A DNA stretch of 46,144 bases from an uncultured Propionivibrio sp. (GTDB lineage: Bacteria > Pseudomonadota > Gammaproteobacteria > Burkholderiales > Rhodocyclaceae): NCBI GenBank assembly GCA_938040985.1, contig CALHZD010000140.1:1-46144 (forward strand), in the 5' to 3' direction. The notes beneath the pieces were generated by a model. The model saw only the letters and a list, made by a program, of their open reading frames with translations. It was not told where the DNA came from and ran no database searches. The position numbers were made by a program, and so were the translations under genes. This document shows, piece by piece, positions 30,968-40,489 of the stretch (position 1 is the first letter of the stretch; each line of letters begins with the position of its first letter).

Positions 30968-31003
30968 ACGCAGAAAACGAAAGCCGCCCATAAGGCGGCT
31001 TTC
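30968..31003 (-). terminator. Terminator after rpsI
   Basis: GAAAGCCGCC (30979-30988) and GGCGGCTTTC (30994-31003) form a 10-bp perfect stem with a 5-nt loop. On the minus strand it is followed by GTTTTC, a short T-run. It separates the rplM-rpsI operon from the DUF6776 gene. Confidence 0.75.
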
Positions 31004-31037
31004 TTTGAGAAAGAAGAACACTATCAAGCAAATCCGG

Positions 31038-31430
31038 TCAACGCTTCGAGAATTGCTTACGGCGACGCGCTTTGTGCAGGCCAACCTTTTTTCGCTCAAC
31101 TTCGCGCGCATCACGGGTGACGAACCCGGCTTGCGACAGAGCAGGTTTCAACGCAATATCATATTCAATTAACGCGCGCGTAATACCATGGCGTACCGCG
31201 CCAGCCTGACCAGACTCGCCTCCGCCAGAGACATTAACCATGATATCAAACCCTTTGGACTGATCAACCAACTCGAGTGGTTGCCGGACAATCATACGTC
31301 CAGTCTCGCGCGAAAAAAACTCATCAATCGGTTTACCATTGACCATAATATTGCCCGAGCCACGTTTCATGAAAACCCGCGCAACGGCACTTTTGCGGCG
31401 CCCCGTACCATAATAAAAATTATCAGCCAT
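31038..31430 (-). CDS. rpsI: 30S ribosomal protein S9
   Basis: S9 contacts the 16S rRNA head and the P-site tRNA through its C-terminal tail. The 130-residue protein starts MADNFYYGTGRRKSAVARVF and ends in the conserved KARRRKQFSKR. An upstream frame extension of 25 codons overlaps rplM and is not part of the protein. It follows rplM after 14 bp as a standard two-gene operon. Confidence 0.98.
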   Translation of the reverse strand: MADNFYYGTGRRKSAVARVFMKRGSGNIMVNGKPIDEFFSRETGRMIVRQPLELVDQSKGFDIMVNVSGGGESGQAGAVRHGITRALIEYDIALKPALSQAGFVTRDAREVERKKVGLHKARRRKQFSKR

Positions 31431-31444
31431 ATGAATAAACTCTC

Positions 31445-31873
31445 TTAGATTTCCAAAACCTTCGGCTGCTGAGCCGCATGGGGATGATTGGCACCGACAT
31501 AACACTTCATTTTCTTGAGCATCGCGTAGCCTAAAGGCCCTTTCGGAAGCATCCCCTTAACAGCCTTCTCAAGCGCGCGCCCAGGAAAACGCTGCTGCAT
31601 TTTGGCAAAATTCGTCTCATACACGCCGCCAGGATAACCGGAGTGGCGATAGTATTTCTTGTCATTAGCCTTGTTGCCAGTAACGCGAATACTCTCGACA
31701 TTCGTCACGACGATATAGTCACCGGTATCAACATGAGGCGTATACTCGGATTTGTGCTTGCCGCGTAAACGACGAGCAATCTCGGCGGCTAGTCGCCCCA
31801 ATACCTTGTCAGTAGCATCGACCACGAACCACTCTCGCGTTACTTCATGCGGTTTGGCAGAAAATGTCTTCAT
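31445..31873 (-). CDS. rplM: 50S ribosomal protein L13
   Basis: L13 is an early assembly protein of the large subunit. The 142-residue protein starts MKTFSAKPHEVTREWFVVDA and has the family motifs LGRLAAEIARRLRGKHK and GDYIVVTNVESIRVTGNK. It ends NHPHAAQQPKVLEI. It is the first gene of the rplM-rpsI operon and has a recognisable sigma70 promoter at 31917-31946. AAGGACGACG lies upstream of the ATG. No autoregulatory structure is obvious in the leader. Confidence 0.98.
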   Translation of the reverse strand: MKTFSAKPHEVTREWFVVDATDKVLGRLAAEIARRLRGKHKSEYTPHVDTGDYIVVTNVESIRVTGNKANDKKYYRHSGYPGGVYETNFAKMQQRFPGRALEKAVKGMLPKGPLGYAMLKKMKCYVGANHPHAAQQPKVLEI

Positions 31874-31916
31874 TTCGGACGTCGTCCTTATTTATCTTAA
31901 TTACAGAAAGCAACGG

Positions 31917-31946
31917 ATTTTATTGTAAGAGCCACGGAAAAGTCAA
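31917..31946 (-). promoter_or_regulatory. Sigma70-type promoter of rplM-rpsI
   Basis: On the minus strand, TTGACT (31941-31946) and TAAAAT (31917-31922) are separated by 18 bp. The -10 box lies about 44 bp before the rplM start codon. Both boxes match five of six consensus bases. Confidence 0.65.
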
Positions 31947-32000
31947 TGGCTCGCACGTCGAACCAACGTCTAGTCTGGCATACCGTTTCGCGCTTACACA

Positions 32001-32038
32001 CAGCAGAGAAGCAGCATACCTATGCCGCTTCTCTGCTG
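32001..32038. repeat. Near-perfect 38-bp palindrome between rppH and rplM
   Basis: CAGCAGAGAAGC (32001-32012) pairs with GCTTCTCTGCTG (32027-32038), and inside it GCATA (32014-32018) pairs with TATGC (32021-32025). The only unmatched position (32013/32026) becomes a G-U pair in minus-strand RNA, so a transcript running out of rppH could form an 18-bp hairpin. No U-run follows on that strand. It may be an atypical terminator of rppH, an RNA 3'-end stabiliser or a protein site near the rplM promoter. Confidence 0.6.
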
Positions 32039-32064
32039 CATAAAAACTTTTTCATACTCTGAAC

Positions 32065-32604
32065 CTAACCAACTTCTTCAAAACTGGGAATCGCTCTATG
32101 GCGTGCACGATTACGTCGCATTCTGCGGTAATCAGCCTCAAGAAAACGCGCCAGCTCATTGAGCGCCTGTTCGTAGACGCCACGCTTGAATTCAATTACC
32201 GAATCTAGCGGAACCCAATAATTGGACCATCGCCATGCATCAAATTCCGGATGATCACAGGCACGCAGAGAAATATCGGAATCACGTCCCGTCAAGCGCA
32301 ACAAAAACCAGATCTGTTTCTGTCCACGGTAACTGCCACGCCATTCACGTCTGATCCAATGCATCGGCACATCGTAGCGCAACCAGTCACGGGTTCGTCC
32401 AAGGATGCTCACATGTTCGGGAAACAAACCAACTTCCTCATGGAGTTCACGGAACATCGCCTGTTCAGGCGACTCCCCTCGCTTAATCCCTCCCTGTGGA
32501 AACTGCCACGAATGCTCCCGAATCCGCTTTCCCCAAAAAACCTCGTTTCGAGCGTTGCATAGAATGATGCCGACGTTCGGGCGATACCCTTCACGGTCGA
32601 GCAT
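32065..32604 (-). CDS. rppH: RNA pyrophosphohydrolase RppH
   Basis: RppH removes pyrophosphate from 5'-triphosphorylated RNA and so triggers RNase E-dependent decay. The 179-residue Nudix protein starts MLDREGYRPNVGIILCN and has FWGKRIREHSWQFPQ. The Nudix box is GGIKRGESPEQAMFRELHEEVGL (38-60), with catalytic glutamates in RELHEEVG. The C-terminal half FKRGVYEQALNELARFL is typical of RppH. In many betaproteobacteria it is divergent from proS, as here. The ribosome binding site is weak. Confidence 0.96.
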   Translation of the reverse strand: MLDREGYRPNVGIILCNARNEVFWGKRIREHSWQFPQGGIKRGESPEQAMFRELHEEVGLFPEHVSILGRTRDWLRYDVPMHWIRREWRGSYRGQKQIWFLLRLTGRDSDISLRACDHPEFDAWRWSNYWVPLDSVIEFKRGVYEQALNELARFLEADYRRMRRNRARHRAIPSFEEVG

Positions 32605-33169
32605 ATCAATAACCTGCTTGATCTATAAGTTAAGAGGATTCTTCCACATTTCTCTTCACTTGGAAAGCACAGTGGCACCCAAAATACACATAGCAAGTCA
32701 AGCCGCGTTTTGTTGCCGACTTTCCCAGTCTTGACCATGACGTTCAAAAGTTGAAACAGCACATCGGCACAGATCTGCTGCTCCATATGATTTTCGGCAG
32801 GAAACCGGCCAGAGGCCATGCCGGAGGGTTACGTGCCGTGGAGTGGATCACACCCAACACTGGCTTTCTGAAAACAGAGTGGACAACCAAGCTACTTTTT
32901 AGTCATCCCGATAGCGCTTGACACTGCACAATTTTTAACTATAGCCCGTATCTTCAGGCAAAAACAGGCAGACAGGAAAGTTCGACCCCTCCAGCAACAG
33001 ATCAAATTCCGGCTATCTGATTGATTGCGACGACCTCACGCCGCGAGTAGATCAATCCTCACAAAACGATATCCAATGCATCCAGGGTTTATTTTATGGT
33101 CTTCGTCTTCCCTGATCGCTCTTGTAGAATTGCGCTTTTATTTTTAGACCCCATTTATTCAGACCTATC
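32605..33169. other. Intergenic region between rppH and proS
   Basis: This 565-bp stretch between divergent genes should carry both promoters. The open frames present (the largest runs leftward, 32819 to 32409) have no family resemblance and overlap rppH. I see no tRNA. The 60 bases before proS are AT-rich, but no convincing -35/-10 pair is visible. Confidence 0.4.
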
Positions 33170-34888
33170 ATGCGCAGCTCGCAATTTTTTATTTCCACAC
33201 TCAAGGAAGCCCCCAACGACGCCGAAATCGTTAGTCACCAATTGATGCTACGCGCCGGCCTGATTAAACGCCTCGCCGGTGGCATTTATAACTGGATGCC
33301 ACTCGGGCTACGCATCCTGCGCAAGGTAGAAAACATCCTCCGCGAGGAAATGAATCGCGCAGGCGCCATCGAACTGCTGATGCCAGCCGTACAACCGGGC
33401 GAACTGTGGCAAGAGTCTGGACGCTGGGAAAAATACGGCCCCGAACTGCTTCGCCTGAAAGACCGCCACCAGCGTGATTTCGTCATCGGCCCAACGCACG
33501 AAGAAGTCGTCACCGATATCGTGCGTCGCGAGGTCAAAAGCTACCGCCAGTTACCGTTACACTTCTACCAGATCCAGACGAAATTCCGTGACGAGATCCG
33601 TCCGCGTTTCGGCGTCATGCGCGGCCGCGAATTTCTGATGAAGGACGGTTACTCTTTCCACGCCAGTTTTGACGATTTGCAACGCGAATACCGCAATATG
33701 TTTGACACTTACACGCGAATTTTTACCCGTCTGGGACTGGAATTCCGCGCTGTCGCCGCGGATACCGGTTCGATTGGGGGAACCGGTTCGCACGAATTCC
33801 ACGTACTGGCCGATTCTGGCGAAGATGCACTTGCATATTGTCCGGACTCCGATTACGCCGCCAACGTTGAACTTGCCGAAGCGCTCGCACCGGCCAAGCC
33901 GCGCGGTGAAGCCGGCGAATTGATGCGCAAGGTCGCTACGCCGAACCAGACGCGCTGCGAAGATGTCGCCAACTATCTTGGTTTACCATTTGAAAAAACG
34001 GTCAAAGCCATCGCCGTCATGCACGATGAGGCTTTTACACTGCTACTGCTGCGCGGCGACCATACTCTCAACGAGATCAAGACGGGCAAGCTACCGGGGC
34101 TTGACCCCTTCCGGTTTGCCACCGATGCTGAAATCGAACGCTTTCTGGGCTGCCAACCCGGATACATCGGCCCAGTCGGCATCGACCCGGCCAAAGTACG
34201 CGTTATTGCTGACCGCACCGTCGCCACTATGAGCGATTTTGTCTGCGGCGCCAACGAAGCGGGCTTCCACCTGACCGGCGTCAATTTCGGCCGGGATCTG
34301 CCGGAACCTTCCATCGTTGCGGACATCCGCAATGTCGTCGCCGGAGACCCTTCGCCAGACGGTAAAGGCGTGCTTGAGCTGCGTCGCGGCATTGAGGTCG
34401 GGCATATCTTCCAACTGCGCACCAGATATACCGAGGCGCTCAATTGCAGTTTTCTCGACGAAAACGGCCAAAGTCAGTTTATGGAAATGGGCTGTTACGG
34501 CATCGGCGTCACGCGCATCGTCGGCGCGGCCATCGAGCAATGCCACGACGAACGCGGCTGCATTTTCCCTGCGGCGATCGCGCCATTTACGGTTTGCATC
34601 ATCCCGATGGGTTATGCCAAAAATGGAACAGTCAAAGCGGCAGCCGATGCACTCCATACCGATTTGCAGGCAGCCGGTATCGATGTTTTGCTCGATGACC
34701 GCAACGAGCGCCCCGGCGTACTATTCGCCGACATGGAACTGATAGGCATCCCGCACCGTGTTGTCATCGGCGAACGCGGCCTCAAGGAGGGGCTGTTCGA
34801 ATACAAAGGACGCCGCGACGCCGAAGCAAAGATGGTTCCTGTCCGCGAAATCATCGCCTTCCTGAAAGCGCGTCTGTGCGCCGCCTGA
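33170..34888 (+). CDS. proS: Prolyl-tRNA synthetase, bacterial type with editing domain
   Basis: ProS charges tRNA(Pro) and clears Ala-tRNA(Pro) through its inserted editing domain. The 572-residue protein has the class II motifs: motif 1 around GIYNWMPLGLRILRKVENILREEMNRAGAIELLMP, motif 2 in KFRDEIRPRFGVMRGREFLMKDGYSFH, and motif 3 in GCYGIGVTRIVGAAIEQ. The INS editing domain (about 225-390) separates motifs 2 and 3 and includes TVKAIAVMHDEAFTLLLLRGDHTLNEIK. The C-terminal anticodon-binding domain ends ...FLKARLCAA. Only a weak ribosome binding site precedes the ATG. Its 3' end overlaps the next gene by 13 bp. Confidence 0.98.
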   Translation: MRSSQFFISTLKEAPNDAEIVSHQLMLRAGLIKRLAGGIYNWMPLGLRILRKVENILREEMNRAGAIELLMPAVQPGELWQESGRWEKYGPELLRLKDRHQRDFVIGPTHEEVVTDIVRREVKSYRQLPLHFYQIQTKFRDEIRPRFGVMRGREFLMKDGYSFHASFDDLQREYRNMFDTYTRIFTRLGLEFRAVAADTGSIGGTGSHEFHVLADSGEDALAYCPDSDYAANVELAEALAPAKPRGEAGELMRKVATPNQTRCEDVANYLGLPFEKTVKAIAVMHDEAFTLLLLRGDHTLNEIKTGKLPGLDPFRFATDAEIERFLGCQPGYIGPVGIDPAKVRVIADRTVATMSDFVCGANEAGFHLTGVNFGRDLPEPSIVADIRNVVAGDPSPDGKGVLELRRGIEVGHIFQLRTRYTEALNCSFLDENGQSQFMEMGCYGIGVTRIVGAAIEQCHDERGCIFPAAIAPFTVCIIPMGYAKNGTVKAAADALHTDLQAAGIDVLLDDRNERPGVLFADMELIGIPHRVVIGERGLKEGLFEYKGRRDAEAKMVPVREIIAFLKARLCAA

Positions 34889-35619
34889 GCCATATCATAG
34901 GCCGGATCGCGGACCGCAGCCCGGATAGCATTTCAAGCCGCCTTCCTGAGCGGAATTTGTATACGCTGGGACTCATCCCGGTTCGAACCTGCCTCGTCCT
35001 GGTTCTGCTGGTCACGCCGGCCATCGCTTTGGCTGGCGCGCAGAAGTACGAACCGCTTTCAGACAGCGTCCGTGCCGCACTGTCGCGCACCATTGCCGAT
35101 CAGGCGCCGCCCAGAACTTCCTTTAAAACCCCCTTGGAAGCCGTCGACTGGCTGAGCGAGATGTCCATCCGCTTAGCCAAGCGCATGCCTAACCGCGAAG
35201 CGCGGCTGGAGTTTCTGCGCACCGTGCATTACGAGGCAACGCGCGCCGGACTGGATCCACAGCTTGTGCTTGGGCTGATCCAAGTGGAAAGCGGCTTCAA
35301 GAAATATGCCGTGTCTTCGGCGGGCGCACGCGGCTTCATGCAGGTCATGCCCTTCTGGATCAAGGTTATCGGGCAGCCTGATGACAATCTTTTCCACCTG
35401 CGCACCAACTTGCGCTACGGCTGCACAATTCTGCGCCACTACTTGGATATCGAAAAAGGCGATCTTTACCGCGCCTTGGGCCGCTATAACGGCAGCTTGG
35501 GCAAGCCTGCCTATCCGACAATGGTCAAGGGCGCCTGGTATGCTAACTGGCTGTTCTCGCCAAAGCCCACTGTCCCCGGCAGCGCCCCAGCACAACAGAC
35601 AAATCAGCCGCCCCAATAA
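34876..35619 (+). CDS. Soluble-type lytic transglycosylase (SLT domain), exported
   Basis: This 247-residue protein has a late hydrophobic signal (IPVRTCLVLVLLVTPAIALAGA, about 34-55). Its SLT lysozyme-like domain has catalytic E138 in LIQVESGFKKYAVSSAGARGFMQVMPFW, then NLRYGCTILRHYLDIEKGD and ALGRYNGSLGKPAYP. It cleaves peptidoglycan glycans to 1,6-anhydromuropeptides in the periplasm. A GTG start at 34876 overlaps proS by 13 bp. An in-frame TTG about 28 codons later would put the signal peptide nearer the N-terminus, so the start is uncertain. A proS-transglycosylase pair is common in related bacteria. Confidence 0.9.
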   Translation: MRRLSHIIGRIADRSPDSISSRLPERNLYTLGLIPVRTCLVLVLLVTPAIALAGAQKYEPLSDSVRAALSRTIADQAPPRTSFKTPLEAVDWLSEMSIRLAKRMPNREARLEFLRTVHYEATRAGLDPQLVLGLIQVESGFKKYAVSSAGARGFMQVMPFWIKVIGQPDDNLFHLRTNLRYGCTILRHYLDIEKGDLYRALGRYNGSLGKPAYPTMVKGAWYANWLFSPKPTVPGSAPAQQTNQPPQ

Positions 35620-35679
35620 CCGGCCTCATAAAAATAAAGACCAAGGCGCACAACGCGTCGTATCGGCACATGCGAACAT

Positions 35680-37035
35680 TTAACGAAGTCCCGGCAACAT
35701 TCCCTTGACACCACGCATCAACTTGCCGATGCCTCCTCGGGAAAACTGTTTCATCACCTTCTGCATCTGTTCAAACTGTTTGAGCAAGCGATTCACCTCT
35801 TGCACCTGAACGCCCGCCCCGGCAGCAATACGGCGTTTGCGCGAGGCTTTGAGCAGCTCCGGTTTACTGCGTTCGAGCGGCGTCATCGAATTAATGATGC
35901 CCTCGATACGGCGCACAATCTTATCCTCGCCGCCCACGGGCAGCTGGCTCGCCGCTTGAGTAAACTGCGCCGGCAGCTTGTCAAGCATTGAAGAAATGCC
36001 GCCCATCTTGCGCATCTGACCAATCTGCTCTTTGAAATCGTTGAGATCAAAACTCTTGCCCGACTTGATTTTTTTGGCAAATTCGACGGCTTTTTGCTCA
36101 TCGACCCCCTTGCGCGCCTCTTCGATCAGTGAGAGCACATCCCCCATACCGAGGATGCGCGAGGCCATGCGTTCCGGATGAAACGCTTCGATACCGCCCA
36201 GTTTTTCGCCGACACCGGCAAACTTGATTGGCTTGCCAGTGATGTACCGCACAGACAATGCCGCACCGCCGCGCGCATCACCGTCCAGCTTGGTCAGGAT
36301 CACGCCGGTCAAAGGTAAAGCCTGATCGAATGCTTTCGCCGTATTGATCGCGTCCTGCCCCAGCATGGCATCGACGACAAACAGGGTTTCAATCGGCTTG
36401 AGTGCCGCATGCAGTTCGGCGATCTCTTTCATCATCGCATCGTCAATCGACAGCCGACCCGCCGTATCGACAAAAAGTACGTCGTAAAAATGCCGGCGCG
36501 CCCAATCAACGGCATTGCGTGCGATATCAACCGGTTTTTCGCCAACCGTCGAAGGAAAAAAATCAACCCCTGCCTGCGCTGCGACGGTTTTTAGCTGCTC
36601 GATGGCCGCGGGGCGATACACATCACAGGAGACAACCAGCGCTTTCTTCTTCTGCGTTTCCTTGAGCCATTTGGCGAGTTTACCGACCGTCGTCGTCTTG
36701 CCTGCGCCCTGCAAACCCGCCATCAGTACGACAGCGGGTGGCTGCACAGCAAGATTGAGGCCAGTGTGCGCTTGGCCCATCAACGCCGTCAATTCACGGT
36801 GCACGACGCCGATCAGCGCCTGACCCGGACTCAGCGAGCCGATAACCTCCTCGCCCACGGCTTTTTCCTTGACTGCGGCAATGAACGCTTTGACCGCGGG
36901 CAGCGCCACATCGGCCTCAAGCAATGCCAGGCGCACTTCACGCAAGGCATCTGCAATATTCGTTTCAGTCAGCCGCGCTTCTCCACGCAGGGTTTTCATC
37001 ACGCGCGCCAAGCGCTGGGTCAGATTATCGAGCAT
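35680..37035 (-). CDS. ffh: Signal recognition particle protein Ffh
   Basis: Ffh is the GTPase that, with 4.5S RNA, targets nascent membrane proteins to FtsY and SecYEG. The 451-residue protein has the N domain (MLDNLTQRLARVMKTLRGEA) and the G domain with GLQGAGKTTTVGKLAKWL, VSCDVYRPAAIEQL, VDTAGR and TKLDGDARGGAALS. The methionine-rich M domain (about 300-445) ends KQFSRGGIGKLMRGVKGMLPG. It is convergent with the transglycosylase gene and divergent from pilB. No 4.5S RNA gene is seen in the window. Confidence 0.98.
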   Translation of the reverse strand: MLDNLTQRLARVMKTLRGEARLTETNIADALREVRLALLEADVALPAVKAFIAAVKEKAVGEEVIGSLSPGQALIGVVHRELTALMGQAHTGLNLAVQPPAVVLMAGLQGAGKTTTVGKLAKWLKETQKKKALVVSCDVYRPAAIEQLKTVAAQAGVDFFPSTVGEKPVDIARNAVDWARRHFYDVLFVDTAGRLSIDDAMMKEIAELHAALKPIETLFVVDAMLGQDAINTAKAFDQALPLTGVILTKLDGDARGGAALSVRYITGKPIKFAGVGEKLGGIEAFHPERMASRILGMGDVLSLIEEARKGVDEQKAVEFAKKIKSGKSFDLNDFKEQIGQMRKMGGISSMLDKLPAQFTQAASQLPVGGEDKIVRRIEGIINSMTPLERSKPELLKASRKRRIAAGAGVQVQEVNRLLKQFEQMQKVMKQFSRGGIGKLMRGVKGMLPGLR

Positions 37036-37519
37036 AGTGTTTTATCAATATCAATTAATGAGGCCACTCAGACGGAAGAAGTTATTTTTCGGGTTGAGCA
37101 AACTAAAAATTATGGGTCAGAGGATCAAGACATGACTCTGATAAAAAGCCACTTGGCAAGTCACGCCGTTCTCAATCCTCATCAATACGCCAATTCCTGA
37201 AATTGATTGTGCGGGTAATTTCACAGGTTTATTCTGACCTTGAATCAGCGACACTGGAGATTTTACTGCACCCGGAATTGTCGTCGATGTCCCGTGACAT
37301 CGGGATAAAAACCGAACGGAGTGTTGCCCAAATCCATCGAATCCGGGCAGATCACTACAATTTTCCATAAAGTGTGAAATTTGCCACTTTACAAATACAC
37401 AAACTCAATGCATGATTACACTGACATACATAGTGTTTCTCGGCACAAAAGTAGGCGTGGCTACGCAAATTTCTATCCGAGCAAAAAATCGAACAGATTC
37501 AAGCAATTGATTCATACCA
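37036..37519. other. Intergenic region between ffh and pilB
   Basis: This 484-bp stretch lies between divergent genes. It is AT-rich and without a credible gene. It contains a small hairpin (CGATGTC/GACATCG, 37285-37302). I looked for a sigma54 box (GG-N10-GC) of the kind that drives some pil genes and found none that convinced me. Confidence 0.4.
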
Positions 37520-39232
37520 ATGGCGGCAAAATCGCAAGCATCGACGCTAAGCGGCCTGGCTAGAGCCCTCGTACAGGCAGGCAAACTCAGCGAAACCGAG
37601 GCAGAAACCCTAACTTCGCAGGCAGCCGCGATGGGCGCCTCATTCATCCAGCAACTCGTTTCCGCCCAAAAAATGACGGCAAGCGATATTGCGCGCTTCG
37701 CTTCAGAGACTTTCGGTTTTCCCCTGCTTGATTTGAATGCCTACGATACTGTCCATATCATCAAGGATGCCATCGATCCCAAGTTGGTTGCCACGCATCG
37801 CGTCATCCCGCTTTACAAACGGGGCAACCGTTTGTCGATTGCTACTTCCGATCCGACCAATCTACGTGCACTCGATGAGATTCGCTTTCAGACCGGGTTG
37901 GTCGTCGATCCAATTATCGTACGGGAAGATCAACTCACGCCGTTAGCGGCAAAACTTGCCGAAGCGGCCGATACGACTTTAAAAAATCTGGTTAGCGAGA
38001 ACATCCATCTCGAGTTTGACGAAGAGCAGGCAGGAGAACCTGCGCCAGAAGATGATGCCGACGTCGAAGACGCGCCGATCGTTCGCTTCATTCATAAAGT
38101 ACTGCTCGACGCAATCAACGACGGGGCTTCGGACATCCATTTCGAGCCCTACGAAAAAAGCTACCGCATCCGTTTCCGTCTTGACGGCGCCCTACGTGAA
38201 ATCGCCGCGCCGCCACTAGCGCTCAAGGACAAAATCGCGTCACGTATCAAGGTTATTTCCCGGCTCAATATTGCCGAAAAGCGGGTACCGCAGGATGGCC
38301 GGATGCGCCTCGTACTTTCCAAAACCCGCACGATCGACTTCCGCGTCAGTACGCTGCCCACGATGTACGGTGAAAAAATCGTGTTACGGATTCTCGATCC
38401 GAGCAGCGCGACACTCGGCATCGACGCGCTGGGCTATGAACCTGACCAAAAAGCTTTTCTGCTCGATGCCGTTCAGCGCCCCTACGGTATGGTGCTGGTC
38501 ACCGGCCCGACAGGTTCCGGAAAAACCGTCTCCCTGTATACCTGTCTGAACATTCTCAATAAACCGGGAATCAATATTGCGACGGCCGAAGATCCTGCGG
38601 AAATTGCGTTGCACGGCATCAACCAGGTCAATATCGACGACCGCCAGGGACTGACATTTCCAGTCGCACTTAAAGCTTTCCTCCGTCAGGATCCGGACAT
38701 CATCATGGTCGGCGAAATCCGTGACCTGGAAACGGCGGAAATTGCCATTAAAGCCGCTCAAACCGGCCATATGGTGTTATCGACGTTACACACCAACGAT
38801 GCGCCATCGACGCTGACACGTCTGATGAACATGGGGATTCCGACTTTCAACATTGCTTCCAGCATCCTGCTGATTACCGCGCAACGTCTGGTGCGACGCC
38901 TATGCACTTGCAAGAAACCTATTGATGTGCCGGTTGAAACCCTGATCAACGCCGGCTTTTCCGAAATCGATCTTGATGGAAGCTGGACACTCTACGGGCC
39001 GGGCGGTTGTGAACGCTGCAAGGGCAGCGGCTACAAAGGGCGTGTAGGCGTCTATCAGGTAATGCCGGTCAGCGAGGAAATTCAGCGCATCATTATGGCC
39101 AACGGCACTGAAATCGATATCGCAGAACAGGCACAGAGGGAAGGCATCAACGATCTCCGTCAATCCGGCCTGCTTAAGGTCAAACAAGGCCTGACTTCGC
39201 TCGACGAAGTCCTAGGCAGCACCAATATGTAA
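37520..39232 (+). CDS. pilB: Type IV pilus assembly ATPase PilB
   Basis: PilB is the cytoplasmic hexameric ATPase that drives pilus extension. The 570-residue protein has the N-terminal T2SSE_N domain (about 1-150), then an acidic linker (EEQAGEPAPEDDADVEDAP). The catalytic core has Walker A GPTGSGKT (329-336), the Asp-box region IATAEDPAEI, Walker B FLRQDPDIIMVGEIRD and the His box STLHTNDAPSTL. The zinc-binding cysteines typical of PilB/GspE are C462, C464, C497 and C500. It is followed by pilC after 21 bp and pilD, the standard pilBCD order. Confidence 0.97.
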   Translation: MAAKSQASTLSGLARALVQAGKLSETEAETLTSQAAAMGASFIQQLVSAQKMTASDIARFASETFGFPLLDLNAYDTVHIIKDAIDPKLVATHRVIPLYKRGNRLSIATSDPTNLRALDEIRFQTGLVVDPIIVREDQLTPLAAKLAEAADTTLKNLVSENIHLEFDEEQAGEPAPEDDADVEDAPIVRFIHKVLLDAINDGASDIHFEPYEKSYRIRFRLDGALREIAAPPLALKDKIASRIKVISRLNIAEKRVPQDGRMRLVLSKTRTIDFRVSTLPTMYGEKIVLRILDPSSATLGIDALGYEPDQKAFLLDAVQRPYGMVLVTGPTGSGKTVSLYTCLNILNKPGINIATAEDPAEIALHGINQVNIDDRQGLTFPVALKAFLRQDPDIIMVGEIRDLETAEIAIKAAQTGHMVLSTLHTNDAPSTLTRLMNMGIPTFNIASSILLITAQRLVRRLCTCKKPIDVPVETLINAGFSEIDLDGSWTLYGPGGCERCKGSGYKGRVGVYQVMPVSEEIQRIIMANGTEIDIAEQAQREGINDLRQSGLLKVKQGLTSLDEVLGSTNM

Positions 39233-39253
39233 ATCTTCGGGAAGGGAAAGCTC

Positions 39254-40489
39254 ATGGCAACTGCATCGAGACCGGTAAGAAGACGCGTGCAGGAAGTCAA
39301 GGAATCCATATTTTTGTGGACCGGCAAAAACAAGGCGGGCAAGATAATCCGCGGTGAAATGCGTGCCCAGAGCGAAGCGGTCGTCAACGCAACGCTGCGT
39401 CGCCAAGGGATCTTCGTCACAAAAATCACTAAACAGAGATTCCGTGGCGGCGGCAGAGTCACGGAAAAAGATGTCGCGCTGTTCACACGGCAACTGGCAA
39501 CGATGATGAAAGCCGGCGTACCGTTACTGCAAACCTTCGATATCGTTGGACGGGGGCATGACAACCCGGCGGTTGGTAAGCTGCTGCTCGACATTCGGGC
39601 AGATATCGAAACCGGCAGCTCATTGTCGCAAGCCTTCCGCAAGTACCCCGTCTATTTCGACGCGCTGTACTGCAACCTGATCGCTGCGGGCGAACAGGCC
39701 GGTATTCTCGAAACGATATTGGAACGTTTGGCGACTTACAAAGAAAAAATATTGGCGATCAAGTCGAAAATCAAATCCGCCCTGTTCTATCCCATCATGG
39801 TCATTGGCGTTGCCATCCTCGTCACGGCCGTCATCATGATTTTCGTTATTCCAGCGTTCAAAGAGGTGTTTACCAGTTTCGGCGCCGATCTGCCTGCACC
39901 GACGCTGATGGTTATCGCCATGTCCGACTTCATGGTGGCCAACGGCTGGCTATTACTGCTCATCCTCGCCGGCGGCACCTTTGGTTTCTTCTACGCATGG
40001 CGGCGATCAGAAACCATGCAGATTGCGCTTGACCGCCTTTTCCTCCGCTTACCGATTTTTGGCGACATCATCCGTAAATCGGTCATGGCACGTTGGACGC
40101 GCACGTTATCCACCATGTTCGCCGCCGGTGTACCGCTTGTCGAATCGCTCGAATCGGTCGGCGGCGCGGCAGGTAACTATGTTTATAAGATTGGAACGCG
40201 GCAAATTCAGAATGAGGTCAGCACCGGTGTCAGCCTGACCAATGCCATGCAGAACAGCGAGCTGTTTCCGAACATGGTGGTGCAGATGGTCGCCATTGGC
40301 GAGGAATCCGGTTCGCTTGATTCCATGTTGAGCAAGGTTGCCGATTTTTTCGAAACCGAGGTCGACGATGCCGTCGAAGCGCTTTCCAGTCTCATGGAAC
40401 CGTTGATTATGGTTATTCTTGGCGTAGTCATCGGCGGTATGGTCGTTGCCATGTACCTGCCAATCTTCAAACTCGGAGCCGTCGTTTAA
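39254..40489 (+). CDS. pilC: Type IV pilus inner-membrane platform protein PilC
   Basis: PilC links the assembly ATPases to pilin polymerisation in the inner membrane. The 411-residue protein has two T2SSF domains (about 75-200 and 280-400), each with a helical cytoplasmic part and a hydrophobic segment. Examples are LFTRQLATMMKAGVPLLQTFD in the first and MARWTRTLSTMFAAGVPLVESLE in the second. There are three membrane spans (about 180-205, 225-250 and 380-405). GAAGGGAAAG lies before the ATG. Its stop overlaps the pilD start by one base (TAATG). Confidence 0.97.
   Translation: MATASRPVRRRVQEVKESIFLWTGKNKAGKIIRGEMRAQSEAVVNATLRRQGIFVTKITKQRFRGGGRVTEKDVALFTRQLATMMKAGVPLLQTFDIVGRGHDNPAVGKLLLDIRADIETGSSLSQAFRKYPVYFDALYCNLIAAGEQAGILETILERLATYKEKILAIKSKIKSALFYPIMVIGVAILVTAVIMIFVIPAFKEVFTSFGADLPAPTLMVIAMSDFMVANGWLLLLILAGGTFGFFYAWRRSETMQIALDRLFLRLPIFGDIIRKSVMARWTRTLSTMFAAGVPLVESLESVGGAAGNYVYKIGTRQIQNEVSTGVSLTNAMQNSELFPNMVVQMVAIGEESGSLDSMLSKVADFFETEVDDAVEALSSLMEPLIMVILGVVIGGMVVAMYLPIFKLGAVV

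Noticed and set aside
32409..32819. 136-codon open frame upstream of rppH
   Set aside because: It overlaps the rppH coding region in another frame and shows no domain or initiation signal.
37285..37302. Terminator or riboswitch between ffh and pilB
   Set aside because: It is a 7-bp hairpin only, without a U-run on either strand and without any recognised aptamer layout.
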